In this document: positions 8,690 through 19,037 of the stretch, piece after piece
Position numbering within the stretch: the first letter of the stretch is position 1
Layout of the letters: every line of letters starts with the position of its first letter
Assembly: GCF_000518485.1 (NCBI RefSeq)
Contig: NZ_JADR01000001.1
Coordinates: forward strand, 770,672 to 834,671
Source: Olleya marilimosa CAM030
Lineage (GTDB): Bacteria > Bacteroidota > Bacteroidia > Flavobacteriales > Flavobacteriaceae
DNA: 64,000 nt
Direction of reading: 5' to 3'
The notes under the pieces: generated by a model
Databases searched by the model: none
What the model was told of the DNA's origin: nothing
Seen by the model: the letters and a program-made list of their open reading frames with translations, nothing else
Made by a program: the position numbers and the translations under genes

Positions 8690-11242
8690 TTATTCTTCTT
8701 CTGTATTATCAATAGTTGTGCCACCTTCAGTAAGTGTACTGTTATCAACGCCTTCTAGAGTTTCATCAAGCTCTTCGTCCTCGTCTTTCATTACTTTAGC
8801 AACAGCTGCTATTGAGTCTTTTCCTTTAAGGTTAATTAATTTTACACCTTGTGTTGCTCTACCCATGGTACGTAAACTTTCTACAGCCATACGTATTGCT
8901 ATTCCAGATTTATTAATAATCATTAAATCATCAGTATCTGTAACTGTTTTGATTGACACTAAATCTCCTGTTTTTTCAGAAATAGATATTGTTTTAACTC
9001 CTTTTCCTCCTCTGTTTGTAATTCTGTATACAGCTTCACCATCTTCTGGATCATCAATATAGGTGCGTTTACCGTAACCATTTTCAGACACCACAAGTAC
9101 TGTTTCTTCTTGAGGATTTTCTACGATTACCATACCTATAGCTTCATCTTTTGGATGCGCTAAAGTTATACCTCTTACACCAGAAGCGTTTCTACCCATT
9201 GGTCTAGTTTTAGCTTCTTCAAATCTAATAGCTTTACCAGATTTAAGTGCGATCATTACTTGACTATTTCCAGTGGTTAACTTAGCTTCTAATAGTTCGT
9301 CATCCTCTTTAATAGTAATAGCATTAATACCATTAGTTCTTGGTCTAGAATATTGCTCTAAAGCAGTCTTTTTAACTTGACCTTTTTTAGTTGCCATAAT
9401 CACATAATGACTATTGATATACTCTTCGTCTTTTAAATCTTGGGTACATATAAACGCCATTACTTTGTCGTCTTGCTCAATATTTATAAGATTTTGGATA
9501 GCTCTACCTTTAGATGTTTTACTTCCTTCTGGGATTTCATAAACACGCATCCAGAAACATTTACCTTTTTGAGTAAAGAATAACATGTATTGGTGGTTTG
9601 TACCAACAAATAAATGTTCTAAGAAATCTTCGTTTCTAGTTGTAGAAGCTTTTTGTCCTACTCCTCCTCTATTTTGTGTTTTGTATTCTGTTAGAGACGT
9701 ACGTTTGATGTAACCTGCGTGAGAAATAGTAATTACTACTTGAGCATCAGGTATCATATCTTCAATACTTAAATCTCCACCTGCATATTCAATTACAGAG
9801 CGACGCTCATCACCATACTTCTCTTTAACAACTATTAATTCTTCCTTAATAATTTCCATTCTGCGTTCTTTTTTATCCAGAATATCTTTAAGGTCTTCAA
9901 TAGTTTTCATTATTTCTTCATACTCGCTACGTAATTTGTCTTGTTCTAAGCCAGTTAATTGACGCAGACGCATCTCTACAATAGCTTTTGCTTGTATTTC
10001 AGAAAGTTTAAAACGTTCAATTAAATTATTTCTTGCTTCATCTGCATTTGATGATGCACGAATTATTGCTATAACTTCATCAATATTGTCTGAAGCAATA
10101 ATCAATCCTTCTAATATATGAGCACGTTCTTCTGCTTTACGCAACTCGTAAGTTGTACGCCTAACAACGACATCATGTCTATGCTCAACAAAATAATGAA
10201 TTAATTCTTTTAAATTTAAAAGTTGTGGTCTACCATTAACTAATGCAATATTATTAACACTAAATGATGATTGTAATGCAGTGTATTTGTATAATTTATT
10301 TAATACAATGTTAGGAATTGCATCACGTTTTAATACGTAAACAATACGCATACCGTTTCTATCAGATTCATCTCTAATAGTAGCAATTCCTTCCAGTTTT
10401 TTCTCGTTTACTAAATCGGCAGTTTTTTTAATCATGTCTGCCTTATTGACTTGGTAAGGTATTTCTGTGACAATAATACACTCTCTACCTTGCACTTCTT
10501 CAATAATAGCATTACCACGCATTACAATACGTCCTCTACCAGTATGAAAAGCTTCTTTTACACCATCATAACCATAAATAGTTCCACCTGTTGGAAAATC
10601 TGGTGCTTTAATATGTGTAATTAATTCGTCAATCTCAATATCATTGTTTTCAATATATGCAATTGTACCATCTACAACTTCTGTTAAGTTGTGAGGAGGC
10701 ATATTGGTAGCCATACCAACTGCAATACCAGAAGCTCCATTAACTAAAAGTCCAGGTATACGTGTAGGTAAAACCGTTGGCTCTTCTAAAGTGTCATCAA
10801 AATTTAATTTATGGTCTACAGTTTCTTTATCAATATCTGCCAACATGTCTTCAGATATTTTACGCATACGTGCTTCTGTATAACGCATTGCAGCTGGACT
10901 ATCTCCATCTACAGATCCAAAGTTACCTTGACCGTCAACTAACATATAACGTAAACTCCACTCTTGAGCCATACGTACCATTGCATCATAAACTGATGTA
11001 TCACCATGTGGATGATACTTTCCTAAAACCTCTCCAACTATTCTTGCTGATTTTTTATGTGCCGAACTAGCTCTAACACCCAGTTCATGCATACCGTAAA
11101 GTACACGTCTATGTACTGGTTTTAAACCATCTCTTACATCTGGTAAAGCACGTGACACAATGACTGACATTGAATAATCAATGTAAGCCGACTTCATTTC
11201 ATCTTCAATATTAATTGGAATGACCTTTTCTCCTTCTGCCAT
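8690..11242 (-). CDS. gyrA: DNA gyrase subunit A
   Basis: An 850-residue GyrA, the DNA-cleaving subunit of the A2B2 topoisomerase that introduces negative supercoils. The catalytic tyrosine is Tyr121 in [10 protein letters not shown]. The quinolone-determining region reads [10 protein letters not shown], with Thr82 and Asp86 at the positions of E. coli Ser83 and Asp87. The C-terminal beta-pinwheel is present (for example QNRGGVGQ, a GyrA-box-like motif, near residue 525), and the protein ends in an acidic tail. It is divergent from clpC and followed by the TPR gene. gyrB is not in the window. Confidence 0.98.
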   Translation of the reverse strand: MAEGEKVIPINIEDEMKSAYIDYSMSVIVSRALPDVRDGLKPVHRRVLYGMHELGVRASSAHKKSARIVGEVLGKYHPHGDTSVYDAMVRMAQEWSLRYMLVDGQGNFGSVDGDSPAAMRYTEARMRKISEDMLADIDKETVDHKLNFDDTLEEPTVLPTRIPGLLVNGASGIAVGMATNMPPHNLTEVVDGTIAYIENNDIEIDELITHIKAPDFPTGGTIYGYDGVKEAFHTGRGRIVMRGNAIIEEVQGRECIIVTEIPYQVNKADMIKKTADLVNEKKLEGIATIRDESDRNGMRIVYVLKRDAIPNIVLNKLYKYTALQSSFSVNNIALVNGRPQLLNLKELIHYFVEHRHDVVVRRTTYELRKAEERAHILEGLIIASDNIDEVIAIIRASSNADEARNNLIERFKLSEIQAKAIVEMRLRQLTGLEQDKLRSEYEEIMKTIEDLKDILDKKERRMEIIKEELIVVKEKYGDERRSVIEYAGGDLSIEDMIPDAQVVITISHAGYIKRTSLTEYKTQNRGGVGQKASTTRNEDFLEHLFVGTNHQYMLFFTQKGKCFWMRVYEIPEGSKTSKGRAIQNLINIEQDDKVMAFICTQDLKDEEYINSHYVIMATKKGQVKKTALEQYSRPRTNGINAITIKEDDELLEAKLTTGNSQVMIALKSGKAIRFEEAKTRPMGRNASGVRGITLAHPKDEAIGMVIVENPQEETVLVVSENGYGKRTYIDDPEDGEAVYRITNRGGKGVKTISISEKTGDLVSIKTVTDTDDLMIINKSGIAIRMAVESLRTMGRATQGVKLINLKGKDSIAAVAKVMKDEDEELDETLEGVDNSTLTEGGTTIDNTEEE

Positions 11243-11502
11243 ATATAAATTTAATTAGTTTTATTCATTATTTCAAAACACGCTAATATAAAACTTTCAT
11301 TAGTAACGATAAGCCTTTTAAGTCTCTTTTTTGATGTTTTTTATTAACAATTATGCGCAGCTTTTTAGTTAATAACTCAATTGTGCTTTATTTTGAAATA
11401 TTCACTACTTTCAAACCTCAAACAATTAACATATTATTTAAGGTATAGTTTTTGCCATTACTAATTATGTTTACTATTTTTAAAGCTGAAAGGAATAAAT
11501 AT

Positions 11503-14058
11503 ATGGATGATAATTTTTCACCAAGAGTAAAAGACGTCATTGCCTATAGTAAAGAAGAAGCATTACGCTTAGGACACGACTTTATAGGCACAGAACACTT
11601 AATGCTTGGTTTATTAAGAGACGGAAACGGAAAAGCAATAAATATTTTAAATGCGTTGGATATTGATTTAAATCACTTAAGACGTAAGGTAGAAATATTA
11701 AGTCCTGCTAATCCTAATACCACAATAACTTCTAACGAAAAGAAAAACTTACACTTAACACGTCAGGCAGAACGTGCGCTTAAGACTACTTTTTTAGAAG
11801 CTAAACTGTTTCAAAGTACATCAATAAATACTGCACATTTGTTATTATGTATTTTAAGAAACGAAAACGACCCTACAACAAAACTTTTAAATAAGTTAAA
11901 AGTAGATTATGATAACGTTAAAGAACAATTTAAGTCAATGATAACAAACGACGATAACTTCGAAGATATAACTGGAGCTCCAAAAGCTGAGTCATTTCAG
12001 GATGATTCCTCTGCAGAAGACTCTGGTTCTAAAGACATATTTAACACACCTGGAGCTAAAGGCAACAAAAAATCTAAAACACCAGTTTTAGATAATTTTG
12101 GACGTGATTTGACAGCTATGGCTGAAGAAGGTAAGCTTGATCCAGTTGTTGGACGTGAAAAAGAAATTGAGCGTGTGTCTCAAATACTTTCTAGACGTAA
12201 AAAAAATAACCCTTTATTAATTGGTGAACCTGGTGTTGGTAAATCTGCAATTGCAGAAGGTCTGGCTAACCGTATTGTTAAACGTAAAGTTTCGCGTATT
12301 TTATTTAACAAACGTGTTGTAACCCTAGATCTAGCTAGCTTAGTTGCTGGTACTAAATATAGAGGGCAGTTTGAAGAGCGTATGAAAGCAGTAATGAATG
12401 AGCTTGAAAAAAATGACGATGTTATTCTTTTTATAGACGAAATTCATACCATAGTTGGTGCTGGAGGAGCGACAGGAAGTTTAGATGCTTCCAATATGTT
12501 TAAACCTGCTTTAGCAAGAGGAGAAATCCAATGTATTGGTGCTACAACTTTAGATGAGTACAGACAATATATAGAAAAAGATGGTGCTTTAGAGCGACGT
12601 TTTCAAAAGGTTATTGTAGAACCTACAACTGTAGAAGAAACAATTGAGATTTTAAACAACATTAAAGCTAAATACGAAGATCACCATAATGTAACATATA
12701 CCGATGAAGCTATTGAAGCTTGTGTTAAGTTAACTAATCGTTATATGACTGAGCGTTTTCTTCCAGACAAAGCGATTGATGCTTTAGACGAAGCTGGTTC
12801 AAGAGTACACATTACTAATATAGATGTGCCAAAACAAATTATTGAATTAGAGAAAAAGCTAGAAGAGGTTAGAGAAACTAAAAATTCGGTAGTTAAAAAA
12901 CAAAAGTACGAAGAAGCAGCACGTTTACGTGATGACGAAAAACGTTTAGAAAAAGAATTAGCTGTCGCTCAAGAAAAGTGGGAAGAAGACACTAAACTAC
13001 ATAAAGAAATAGTATCAGAAGATAATGTTGCGGATGTTGTAAGCATGATGACAGGTGTACCTGTTAATCGTATTGCCCAAACCGAAAGCAATAAACTGGC
13101 CCTATTACCAGATTTAATCAAAGGTAAGGTTATTGGTCAAGATGATGCTGTTGCTAAGGTTGTAAAAGCCATACAACGTAATCGTGCAGGATTAAAAGAT
13201 CCAAACAAGCCAATTGGGTCGTTTATATTTTTAGGTCAAACAGGAGTCGGTAAAACACAGTTAGCCAAAGTGTTATCTAATCAATTATTTGATAGCGAAG
13301 AAGCTATGATTAGAATTGACATGAGCGAATACATGGAAAAATTTGCGATTTCAAGATTGGTTGGTGCACCTCCAGGATATGTAGGTTATGAAGAGGGTGG
13401 ACAATTGACTGAAAAAGTACGTCGCAAACCTTATGCTGTAATTCTTTTAGATGAGATCGAAAAAGCGCATCCAGATGTTTTTAACATGTTATTACAAGTT
13501 TTAGATGATGGTTATTTAACAGATAGTTTAGGTCGTAAAATTGATTTTAGAAATACTATAATTATTATGACTTCTAATATTGGAGCCAGAAAATTAAAAG
13601 ATTTTGGTACAGGAATTGGATTTGGTACAGCATCACAAAAAGCTCAAGAAGATGCTAATTCTAGAAGCGTTATTGAGAATGCACTTAAAAAATCGTTTGC
13701 ACCAGAGTTTTTAAATAGAATTGATGATGTCATCGTATTTAATGCTCTTGAAAAAGAAGACATTAATAAGATTATTGATATTGAATTAGAAAAATTACTA
13801 AAACGAATTGATGGTTTAGGTTATAAATTAAAATTAACCAAAGCAGCAAAAGATTTTATTGCAGAAAAGGGATTTGATAAGCAATATGGAGCAAGACCTT
13901 TAAAGCGTGCTATACAAAAGTATGTTGAGGATGCTTTAGCTGAAGAAATCATAACTTCTAAATTACAAGAAGGCGATAAAATTGTAATGGATTTAGACAG
14001 TAAAACTGACGAAATTACAATAGAGATTGAAAAGGCAGAAAAACCTACAGAATCTTAA
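11503..14058 (+). CDS. clpC: ATP-dependent Clp protease ATP-binding subunit ClpC
   Basis: An 851-residue Hsp100 unfoldase that feeds substrates to ClpP. Domains in order: Clp-N repeat domain (about 1-145), first AAA+ module with Walker A GEPGVGKS (241-248), a UVR-type coiled linker near residue 465 ([18 protein letters not shown]), second AAA+ module with Walker A GQTGVGKT (about 578-585), and a D2-small domain. The ATG at 11503 gives the standard start [10 protein letters not shown] and has AAAGG about 10 bases upstream. An in-frame TTG 51 bases earlier would add residues unlike the family. The gene is monocistronic with a terminator at 14084. Confidence 0.95.
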   Translation: MDDNFSPRVKDVIAYSKEEALRLGHDFIGTEHLMLGLLRDGNGKAINILNALDIDLNHLRRKVEILSPANPNTTITSNEKKNLHLTRQAERALKTTFLEAKLFQSTSINTAHLLLCILRNENDPTTKLLNKLKVDYDNVKEQFKSMITNDDNFEDITGAPKAESFQDDSSAEDSGSKDIFNTPGAKGNKKSKTPVLDNFGRDLTAMAEEGKLDPVVGREKEIERVSQILSRRKKNNPLLIGEPGVGKSAIAEGLANRIVKRKVSRILFNKRVVTLDLASLVAGTKYRGQFEERMKAVMNELEKNDDVILFIDEIHTIVGAGGATGSLDASNMFKPALARGEIQCIGATTLDEYRQYIEKDGALERRFQKVIVEPTTVEETIEILNNIKAKYEDHHNVTYTDEAIEACVKLTNRYMTERFLPDKAIDALDEAGSRVHITNIDVPKQIIELEKKLEEVRETKNSVVKKQKYEEAARLRDDEKRLEKELAVAQEKWEEDTKLHKEIVSEDNVADVVSMMTGVPVNRIAQTESNKLALLPDLIKGKVIGQDDAVAKVVKAIQRNRAGLKDPNKPIGSFIFLGQTGVGKTQLAKVLSNQLFDSEEAMIRIDMSEYMEKFAISRLVGAPPGYVGYEEGGQLTEKVRRKPYAVILLDEIEKAHPDVFNMLLQVLDDGYLTDSLGRKIDFRNTIIIMTSNIGARKLKDFGTGIGFGTASQKAQEDANSRSVIENALKKSFAPEFLNRIDDVIVFNALEKEDINKIIDIELEKLLKRIDGLGYKLKLTKAAKDFIAEKGFDKQYGARPLKRAIQKYVEDALAEEIITSKLQEGDKIVMDLDSKTDEITIEIEKAEKPTES

Positions 14059-14083
14059 AATAAAAAATATATTTGCATTTTAC

Positions 14084-14116
14084 TAAAAGCTTCACTAACT
14101 TAAGTGAAGCTTTTTT
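14084..14116. terminator. Rho-independent terminator after clpC
   Basis: AAAAGCTTCACT and AGTGAAGCTTTTTT form a perfect stem around AACTTA, 26 bases after the clpC stop codon. Confidence 0.9.
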
Positions 14117-14131
14117 AATTAATTATATTTG

Positions 14132-14515
14132 ATGAATTTTACTAAAACTAAATTATCTTTTTGTACACTCTTAACTTCTGACAATATAATAATAGCAGAA
14201 ATAAATGAAGGCGTTGTATTGAATCAAGACATGTCTGACGACATCATCTATTTTTCAAGTGTTGTTTTTAAAAACAATCCGTTTGTATATATCACAAACC
14301 GAATAAATTCATACGCAGTAGACCCAACAATATATAAAGGTGTTTCACAAGTTGAAACACTAAAGGGATTTGCTGTAGTGTCCACTACGCTATCTGCTAG
14401 AAATGCTGAAATTGAGCGCCTATTTTTAAATAAACCTTTTGAAATATTTTCAGATTTAGAAGATGCTAAACTTTGGGCAATTCAAATACTAAATAAAACT
14501 ATAGAATTAAAATAA
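14132..14515 (+). CDS. Hypothetical protein, STAS/SpoIIAA-like
   Basis: A 127-residue soluble protein without a signal peptide or membrane segment. The alternating beta/alpha pattern, with a strand-helix-strand centre (FVYITNRINSY) and a final helix (DAKLWAIQIL), resembles the STAS/SpoIIAA-like proteins common in Flavobacteriaceae, so the assignment is tentative. No catalytic motif is seen. The ATG at 14132 is preferred over the TTG at 14129. It overlaps the convergent hutH gene by 9 bases and has its own transcription start region after the clpC terminator. Confidence 0.65.
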   Translation: MNFTKTKLSFCTLLTSDNIIIAEINEGVVLNQDMSDDIIYFSSVVFKNNPFVYITNRINSYAVDPTIYKGVSQVETLKGFAVVSTTLSARNAEIERLFLNKPFEIFSDLEDAKLWAIQILNKTIELK

Positions 14516-16015
14516 CTCTTCAGAATCAATACCTAAAGTTTGAATAAATTCAATGGATGCTTGGATATCATCATGTAAAATTTCGTCTTCTTTAATAAAA
14601 GGAACCATTTCACGATAACTAGATAAAAATTGCTCAATAAAATCACTTGATTTTAAAGGTGCTCTAAATCCTAAAGCCTGAGAAGCATTAAACAACTCAA
14701 TAGCTAAAACACGCTCTACATTATTAATTAAAGTATAGGCTTGTGTAGCTGCATTGGCTCCCATACTTACGTGATCTTCCTGACCATTACTAGATACAAT
14801 ACTATCTATACTAGCTGGTGATGCCAATTGTTTGTTAGCACTTACAATACTAGCAGCAGTATATTGCGGAATCATAAATCCTGAGTTTAAACCTGGATTA
14901 TCTACTAAAAATGCTGGTAAACCTCTTAATCCTGAAACAAGTTGAAACACACGTCTTTCAGATATATTACCTAGTTCTGCCATAGCAATTTTAAGATAAT
15001 CTAGAGCCAGCGCTAAAGGTTGCCCATGAAAATTACCTCCAGAAATGATTTCATCTTCATTAGCAAAAATATTAGGATTATCAGTCACCGAGTTAATTTC
15101 GGTTGTAAACGTTTTGGCTACAAAAGCTAAAGTATCTTTAGTTGCTCCATGCACTTGTGGTATACATCTAAAACTGTATGGATCTTGAACGTGTTGCTTT
15201 TCTTGATTTATAATTTGACTACCTTCTAAAAATGCACTAACTCTACTTGCAGTTTCTAACTGTCCATTATGTGGTCTTACCAAATGTATTAATTCATTAA
15301 ATGGTTCTATTCTACCATCAAACGCATCAATAGACACACTTCCAACTAAGTCTGCTAAATAGGATAATTTATAAGACTTAAGCAATAAATAAGTCCCATA
15401 AGCACTCATAAATTGCGTTCCATTTAATAAGGCAAGACCTTCTTTAGATAATAAAGTAATTGGTTGCCAATCAAAATGTTTTAGTACGTCTTCCGCTTCT
15501 AAAACGTCACCTTTAAAAGTTACTTTTCCTTTTCCTATTAATGGTAAAGATAAGTGTGCTAAAGGCGCTAAGTCTCCGGAAGCACCTAATGATCCTTGTG
15601 TATAAACTAGAGGTAAAACGTCGTTATTATAAAAATCTATTAAACGTTTTACAGTTTGTAATTGTACTCCAGAATGACCATAACTTAAAGATTGGATTTT
15701 TAATAACAGCATTAATTTTACAATTGGTTCTGGTACTAAATCTCCTGTCCCACAAGCATGAGACATCATTAAATTTTCTTGTAATTTGGTTAAGTTTTCT
15801 TTACTAATCTTAACGTTATATAGTGATCCAAAACCTGTATTTATACCATAAATAGGTCTGGTCTCTGATTTTAATTTTTCATCTAAATACGTGCGACATT
15901 GATTGATTTTATCTACAGAATCTGTAGATAATTCCAATTGTTTTTGTTCTAAAATTATAGATTGAATAGTTGCTAAATCTAATGACTTTGAAGATATAAT
16001 GTGAGTTGTATTCAT
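14507..16015 (-). CDS. hutH: Histidine ammonia-lyase
   Basis: A 502-residue aromatic amino-acid ammonia-lyase. The Ala145-Ser146-Gly147 triad in GSLGASGDLAPL cyclises to the MIO electrophile. The substrate-selectivity pair is Ser85-His86 (MMSHACG), the pattern of histidine-specific lyases; tyrosine and phenylalanine lyases have His-Leu and Phe-Leu there. The product would be urocanate plus ammonia. No hutU, hutI or hutG is adjacent, so either the rest of the Hut pathway is elsewhere or the gene has another role. The 3' end overlaps the STAS-like gene. Confidence 0.92.
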   Translation of the reverse strand: MNTTHIISSKSLDLATIQSIILEQKQLELSTDSVDKINQCRTYLDEKLKSETRPIYGINTGFGSLYNVKISKENLTKLQENLMMSHACGTGDLVPEPIVKLMLLLKIQSLSYGHSGVQLQTVKRLIDFYNNDVLPLVYTQGSLGASGDLAPLAHLSLPLIGKGKVTFKGDVLEAEDVLKHFDWQPITLLSKEGLALLNGTQFMSAYGTYLLLKSYKLSYLADLVGSVSIDAFDGRIEPFNELIHLVRPHNGQLETASRVSAFLEGSQIINQEKQHVQDPYSFRCIPQVHGATKDTLAFVAKTFTTEINSVTDNPNIFANEDEIISGGNFHGQPLALALDYLKIAMAELGNISERRVFQLVSGLRGLPAFLVDNPGLNSGFMIPQYTAASIVSANKQLASPASIDSIVSSNGQEDHVSMGANAATQAYTLINNVERVLAIELFNASQALGFRAPLKSSDFIEQFLSSYREMVPFIKEDEILHDDIQASIEFIQTLGIDSEELF

Positions 16016-16113
16016 TTGTGTTTTTTATCTGTTCAAAAGTCATCATAACTTAAATAATATGCAAGTATTTGTTAATAATTAAACAAATACTTTAAAACTT
16101 GTATTATTCTATA

Positions 16114-16121
16114 TATTTTTG
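16114..16121 (+). promoter_or_regulatory. Promoter -7 element (TATTTTTG) of TlpA-type gene
   Basis: TATTTTTG matches TAnnTTTG, 20 bases upstream of the ATG at 16142. No convincing -33 element was found. Confidence 0.45.
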
Positions 16122-16141
16122 AGAAAATTAAAATTTAAATA

Positions 16142-17194
16142 ATGAAAAAACTATTAGTTTGCTTAGCAGCATTATCTATCGTTGCTTGTAAAAAAGAAGC
16201 TCCAAAGGATTACGCAACATTTTCTGGTAAAATAGAAAACAAAAACAGCGATTCTTTATTTGTATACCAAGGTAGAGACTTTAAAAAAACAATTAAAGTT
16301 AATGAAGACGGAACGTTTAGTGATACCTTAAAAGTTACTACTGGTGTTTTTGGAGTATACGATGGTAAAGAGCAGACAACTATATTTTTAGCCAATGACA
16401 TGGATTTAAAAATGACCTTAGATGCAAAAACATTTGACGAGTCAATTAAATTTAGTGGAAAAGGTGCTGAAAAATCTACTTTTTTAGTAGATAGAATTAA
16501 TTTTGAACAAGATTTAGTAGATGTTGAAGCTTTAAAAAATCTTGAAGCCTCTAAATTAGATTCTAGTTTAGAAGACATTAAAACTAAAATGCTTGCTTAT
16601 TATGACAAAAATGCAGCAATAGATTCTACAATTATATCAGAAGCTAGAAAGCAAGTAGATCCAATGTTAAAAGGATTAAAAGGTTATGTTTTAAGTGGTA
16701 TTAAACTTAAAGAAGAATTTCCTGCAGGATCACCTTCTCCTACTTTTGAAAACTATGAAAACTATAAAGGTGGTACAACATCTTTATCTGACTTAAAAGG
16801 TAAGTTTGTCTACATAGATGTTTGGGCAACTTGGTGTGGTCCTTGTATTGGAGAAATTCCTGCTTTAAAAGCATTAGAAAAAGATTTAGAAGATAAAAAT
16901 ATTGCTTTTGTAAGCTTATCAACAGATGATGGTAGAGGTTACAGAGCCGATTCTAAAGAAGAATCTTTTAAATTATCTAAAGAAGGTTGGAGAAAAATGA
17001 TTGAAGAAAAAGAAATGGGAGGTATCCAATTATTTGCTGACAAAGCATTTGAATCTGATTTTGTAACTGGTTATAAAATTAACTCTATTCCAAGATTTAT
17101 TTTAATCGATCCAAACGGAAACATTGTTAATGCAGATGCTCCTAGACCATCGTATCCAAAAATTAAAGAGTATTTAACTTCATTTGGAATTTAA
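16142..17194 (+). CDS. TlpA family thioredoxin-like lipoprotein
   Basis: A 350-residue thiol-disulfide oxidoreductase. The N terminus is a lipoprotein signal with Cys16 (SIVAC). It is followed by a DUF4369-like beta domain (about 25-115), a helical linker, and a thioredoxin domain from about 200 with active site WCGPC in DVWATWCGPCIGEIP. Members of this Bacteroidota family act in the periplasm, usually as reductants. The gene is monocistronic, with a promoter just upstream and a bidirectional terminator after it. Confidence 0.9.
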   Translation: MKKLLVCLAALSIVACKKEAPKDYATFSGKIENKNSDSLFVYQGRDFKKTIKVNEDGTFSDTLKVTTGVFGVYDGKEQTTIFLANDMDLKMTLDAKTFDESIKFSGKGAEKSTFLVDRINFEQDLVDVEALKNLEASKLDSSLEDIKTKMLAYYDKNAAIDSTIISEARKQVDPMLKGLKGYVLSGIKLKEEFPAGSPSPTFENYENYKGGTTSLSDLKGKFVYIDVWATWCGPCIGEIPALKALEKDLEDKNIAFVSLSTDDGRGYRADSKEESFKLSKEGWRKMIEEKEMGGIQLFADKAFESDFVTGYKINSIPRFILIDPNGNIVNADAPRPSYPKIKEYLTSFGI

Positions 17195-17220
17195 ATCATT
17201 ATTTAAATTTATAGTATAAA

Positions 17221-17250
17221 AAAAAGCGAACTTTAAAGTTCGCTTTTTTT
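17221..17250. terminator. Bidirectional rho-independent terminator
   Basis: GCGAACTTT and AAAGTTCGC form a 9-bp self-complementary stem (17226-17243) flanked by A and T tracts, between convergent genes. Confidence 0.88.
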
Positions 17251-17256
17251 ATTGCA

Positions 17257-18813
17257 TTATTTTTTGGGTTCGCTATCTGCATTTTCAATTTCAGGTTGCT
17301 CTGGTTGTTTAAATAAATCTAGGTAAGCTAAAGGGATACCTTCTATAACATGACTAGCAATAAAGCTTTGATAACCTAAATCTTCTACTAATAAATCTGC
17401 TGCTTTACCATGTAGATACACTCCAAATATAGCTGCTACTAATGGATCATAACTTTGGGCTATCAATCCAGAAATTATACCTGTTAAAACATCTCCAGTA
17501 CCTGCTGTTGCCAAACCTGGATTTCCTGTGGCATTAACATATAATTTATCTTGAAAAACAGTGATAGTATTAGCTCCTTTAATAACTATAATACATTTAT
17601 ATTTTTTAGAAAACGCTTTAGCTTTTTTAAGTTTATCAAACTCATCTTCCCATTGACCTAGCAATCGCTCTAACTCTTTTGGATGCGGAGTTAAAACCGT
17701 GTTTTCTGGTAAAAGTTTTAATAATGCTTTCTTTTTAGAAAGTATATTAATTCCGTCTGCATCAATTACTAATGGTGTTTTATTGACATTCAAAAACGCT
17801 TCAAAAGCATCAATTGTTTGAGCATCAGTACCAACACCTACTCCAAAAGCGATAACGTTTGGTTGTATATCAAATGCTATTGATGTAATTTTTTCTTCGT
17901 CAGTATCTGTAATAACCATTGCTTCTGGAAAACCGACTTGTAATGGTATATAACCACATTTAGGTGTATAAGCTGTTACTTTTCCTGCTCCAATTGCAAG
18001 TACACCTTGACTAGCTAAAGTGACAGATCCTATTTTTCCGTAACTACCTCCAATAACTAAAACATGACCAAAACTTCCTTTATGACTATATTTTTCTCTT
18101 GGTTTATATAATGGTAAGACTTCATTTTTTCCAATTAATTCTGCTTCGGTTGGTGTGGTGTAAAGATATTCAGGATCAATACCAATATCTAAAACTTCCC
18201 ATTGCACTGTATATTTAGCAGTTTCAGGTAAAAAGAAAACTAGTTTTGGAGTTTGAAAACTTAGTGTGTAACCAGCATTTACAACACTCTCTTCATCAAT
18301 TGGTGCAGCATCTGTTGCTAAACCTGAAGGTATATCTATAGATAGTACAAAAGCTTTTGTAGCTCTAAAATAATTAAACAATTGTTTAATCCAACCTTCA
18401 ACAGGTCTATTTAAACCAATACCAAAAATGGCATCTACTATTATATCTTTGTCGTTAATAGCAGGTAACTCACTAGCATCATTTAATAATATAGGCCAAT
18501 CTTTAGTCGTATTTTTTATGCGTTCGTAATTATTTAAAAAATCTTTAGATCGTGTTGTACTATGGTTAACAATATAGGTTTTAACGTTATAACCATGGGT
18601 TGTTAAGTGCCTAGCAACCACTAACCCATCTCCTCCATTATTACCAATTCCACAAAACACGTGTATAGGTACTTGTGCACCTTGCATACGCATATGCAAC
18701 CAATTAAATATCTGCGTTCCTGCACGCTCCATTAAATCTGTGGAAGTAATACCTTGCTTTTTAGCGGTTAAGGCATCGCCTTCATAAATTTGTTCTTTCG
18801 AAAATATTTTCAT
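17257..18813 (-). CDS. nnr: Bifunctional NAD(P)H-hydrate epimerase / ADP-dependent dehydratase
   Basis: A 518-residue fusion repair enzyme. The N-terminal YjeF_N domain (about 1-215, with CGIGNNGGDGLVVARHL) epimerises damaged NAD(P)HX. The C-terminal ribokinase-like domain (about 225-500, with DADGINIL, LTPHPKELERLLG and GTGDVLTG) dehydrates it using ADP. The ATG at 18813 (MKIFSKEQIYEGD) is chosen because a longer in-frame start would add 48 hydrophobic, family-atypical residues. It is divergent from the thr operon. Confidence 0.92.
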   Translation of the reverse strand: MKIFSKEQIYEGDALTAKKQGITSTDLMERAGTQIFNWLHMRMQGAQVPIHVFCGIGNNGGDGLVVARHLTTHGYNVKTYIVNHSTTRSKDFLNNYERIKNTTKDWPILLNDASELPAINDKDIIVDAIFGIGLNRPVEGWIKQLFNYFRATKAFVLSIDIPSGLATDAAPIDEESVVNAGYTLSFQTPKLVFFLPETAKYTVQWEVLDIGIDPEYLYTTPTEAELIGKNEVLPLYKPREKYSHKGSFGHVLVIGGSYGKIGSVTLASQGVLAIGAGKVTAYTPKCGYIPLQVGFPEAMVITDTDEEKITSIAFDIQPNVIAFGVGVGTDAQTIDAFEAFLNVNKTPLVIDADGINILSKKKALLKLLPENTVLTPHPKELERLLGQWEDEFDKLKKAKAFSKKYKCIIVIKGANTITVFQDKLYVNATGNPGLATAGTGDVLTGIISGLIAQSYDPLVAAIFGVYLHGKAADLLVEDLGYQSFIASHVIEGIPLAYLDLFKQPEQPEIENADSEPKK

Positions 18814-18867
18814 TTTAATAATATATTGGCTATTAATTATCAATCTCGCAAAAATTGATGTTTCGTT

Positions 18868-18897
18868 TTTTTGATAAAAGTAAAAGTAATACATTTG
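18868..18897 (+). promoter_or_regulatory. Promoter of thr operon
   Basis: TACATTTG (18890-18897) matches the TAnnTTTG -7 element exactly. A TTTG within the T-tract at about 18870 is a possible, rather closely spaced -33. Transcription would start near 18904, just before the leader peptide. Confidence 0.6.
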
Positions 18898-18916
18898 ATA
18901 GGTATAGATGCATAAA

Positions 18917-18973
18917 ATGAAAAAAAGACACACTATTTTTACGTTAATTATGACCATTACCCTTTTGGGTTAA
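18917..18973 (+). CDS. thr operon leader peptide
   Basis: An 18-codon open frame encoding MKKRHTIFTLIMTITLLG, placed between the presumed transcription start and thrA. It has four Thr and three Ile codons, including the run Met-Thr-Ile-Thr. This is the composition expected if translation senses charged tRNA-Thr and tRNA-Ile, as thrL does in E. coli. The peptide itself probably has no function. The sequence shows position and composition; the attenuation role is inference. Confidence 0.7.
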   Translation: MKKRHTIFTLIMTITLLG

Positions 18974-19012
18974 TCACTATATATCCTTCCGTTTGGGTAG
19001 TTTTTTAACTAC
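18956..19012 (+). promoter_or_regulatory. Putative thr attenuator region
   Basis: The end of the leader ORF contains ATTACCC, which can pair with GGGTTAAT right after it (loop TTTT) or with a second GGGTAG at 18995-19000 that is followed by six T residues. The latter would be a weak terminator. A further hairpin GTAGTT-TTTT-AACTAC (18997-19012) overlaps it. A ribosome stalled at the Thr/Ile codons would cover ATTACCC and block the terminator. The exact fold is uncertain. Confidence 0.45.
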
Positions 19013-19037
19013 AATTCCTATCTTAAAATAATTTAAA

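Noticed and set aside
8718..9062. A 114-codon plus-strand frame
   Set aside because: It is antisense to the gyrA C terminus and its composition mirrors the acidic tail.
10777..11070. A 97-codon plus-strand frame
   Set aside because: It lies wholly inside gyrA on the opposite strand and has no supporting promoter or family.
17257..18957. A longer start for the NAD(P)HX repair enzyme
   Set aside because: The extra 48 residues are hydrophobic and do not belong to the family; the ATG at 18813 gives the standard N terminus.
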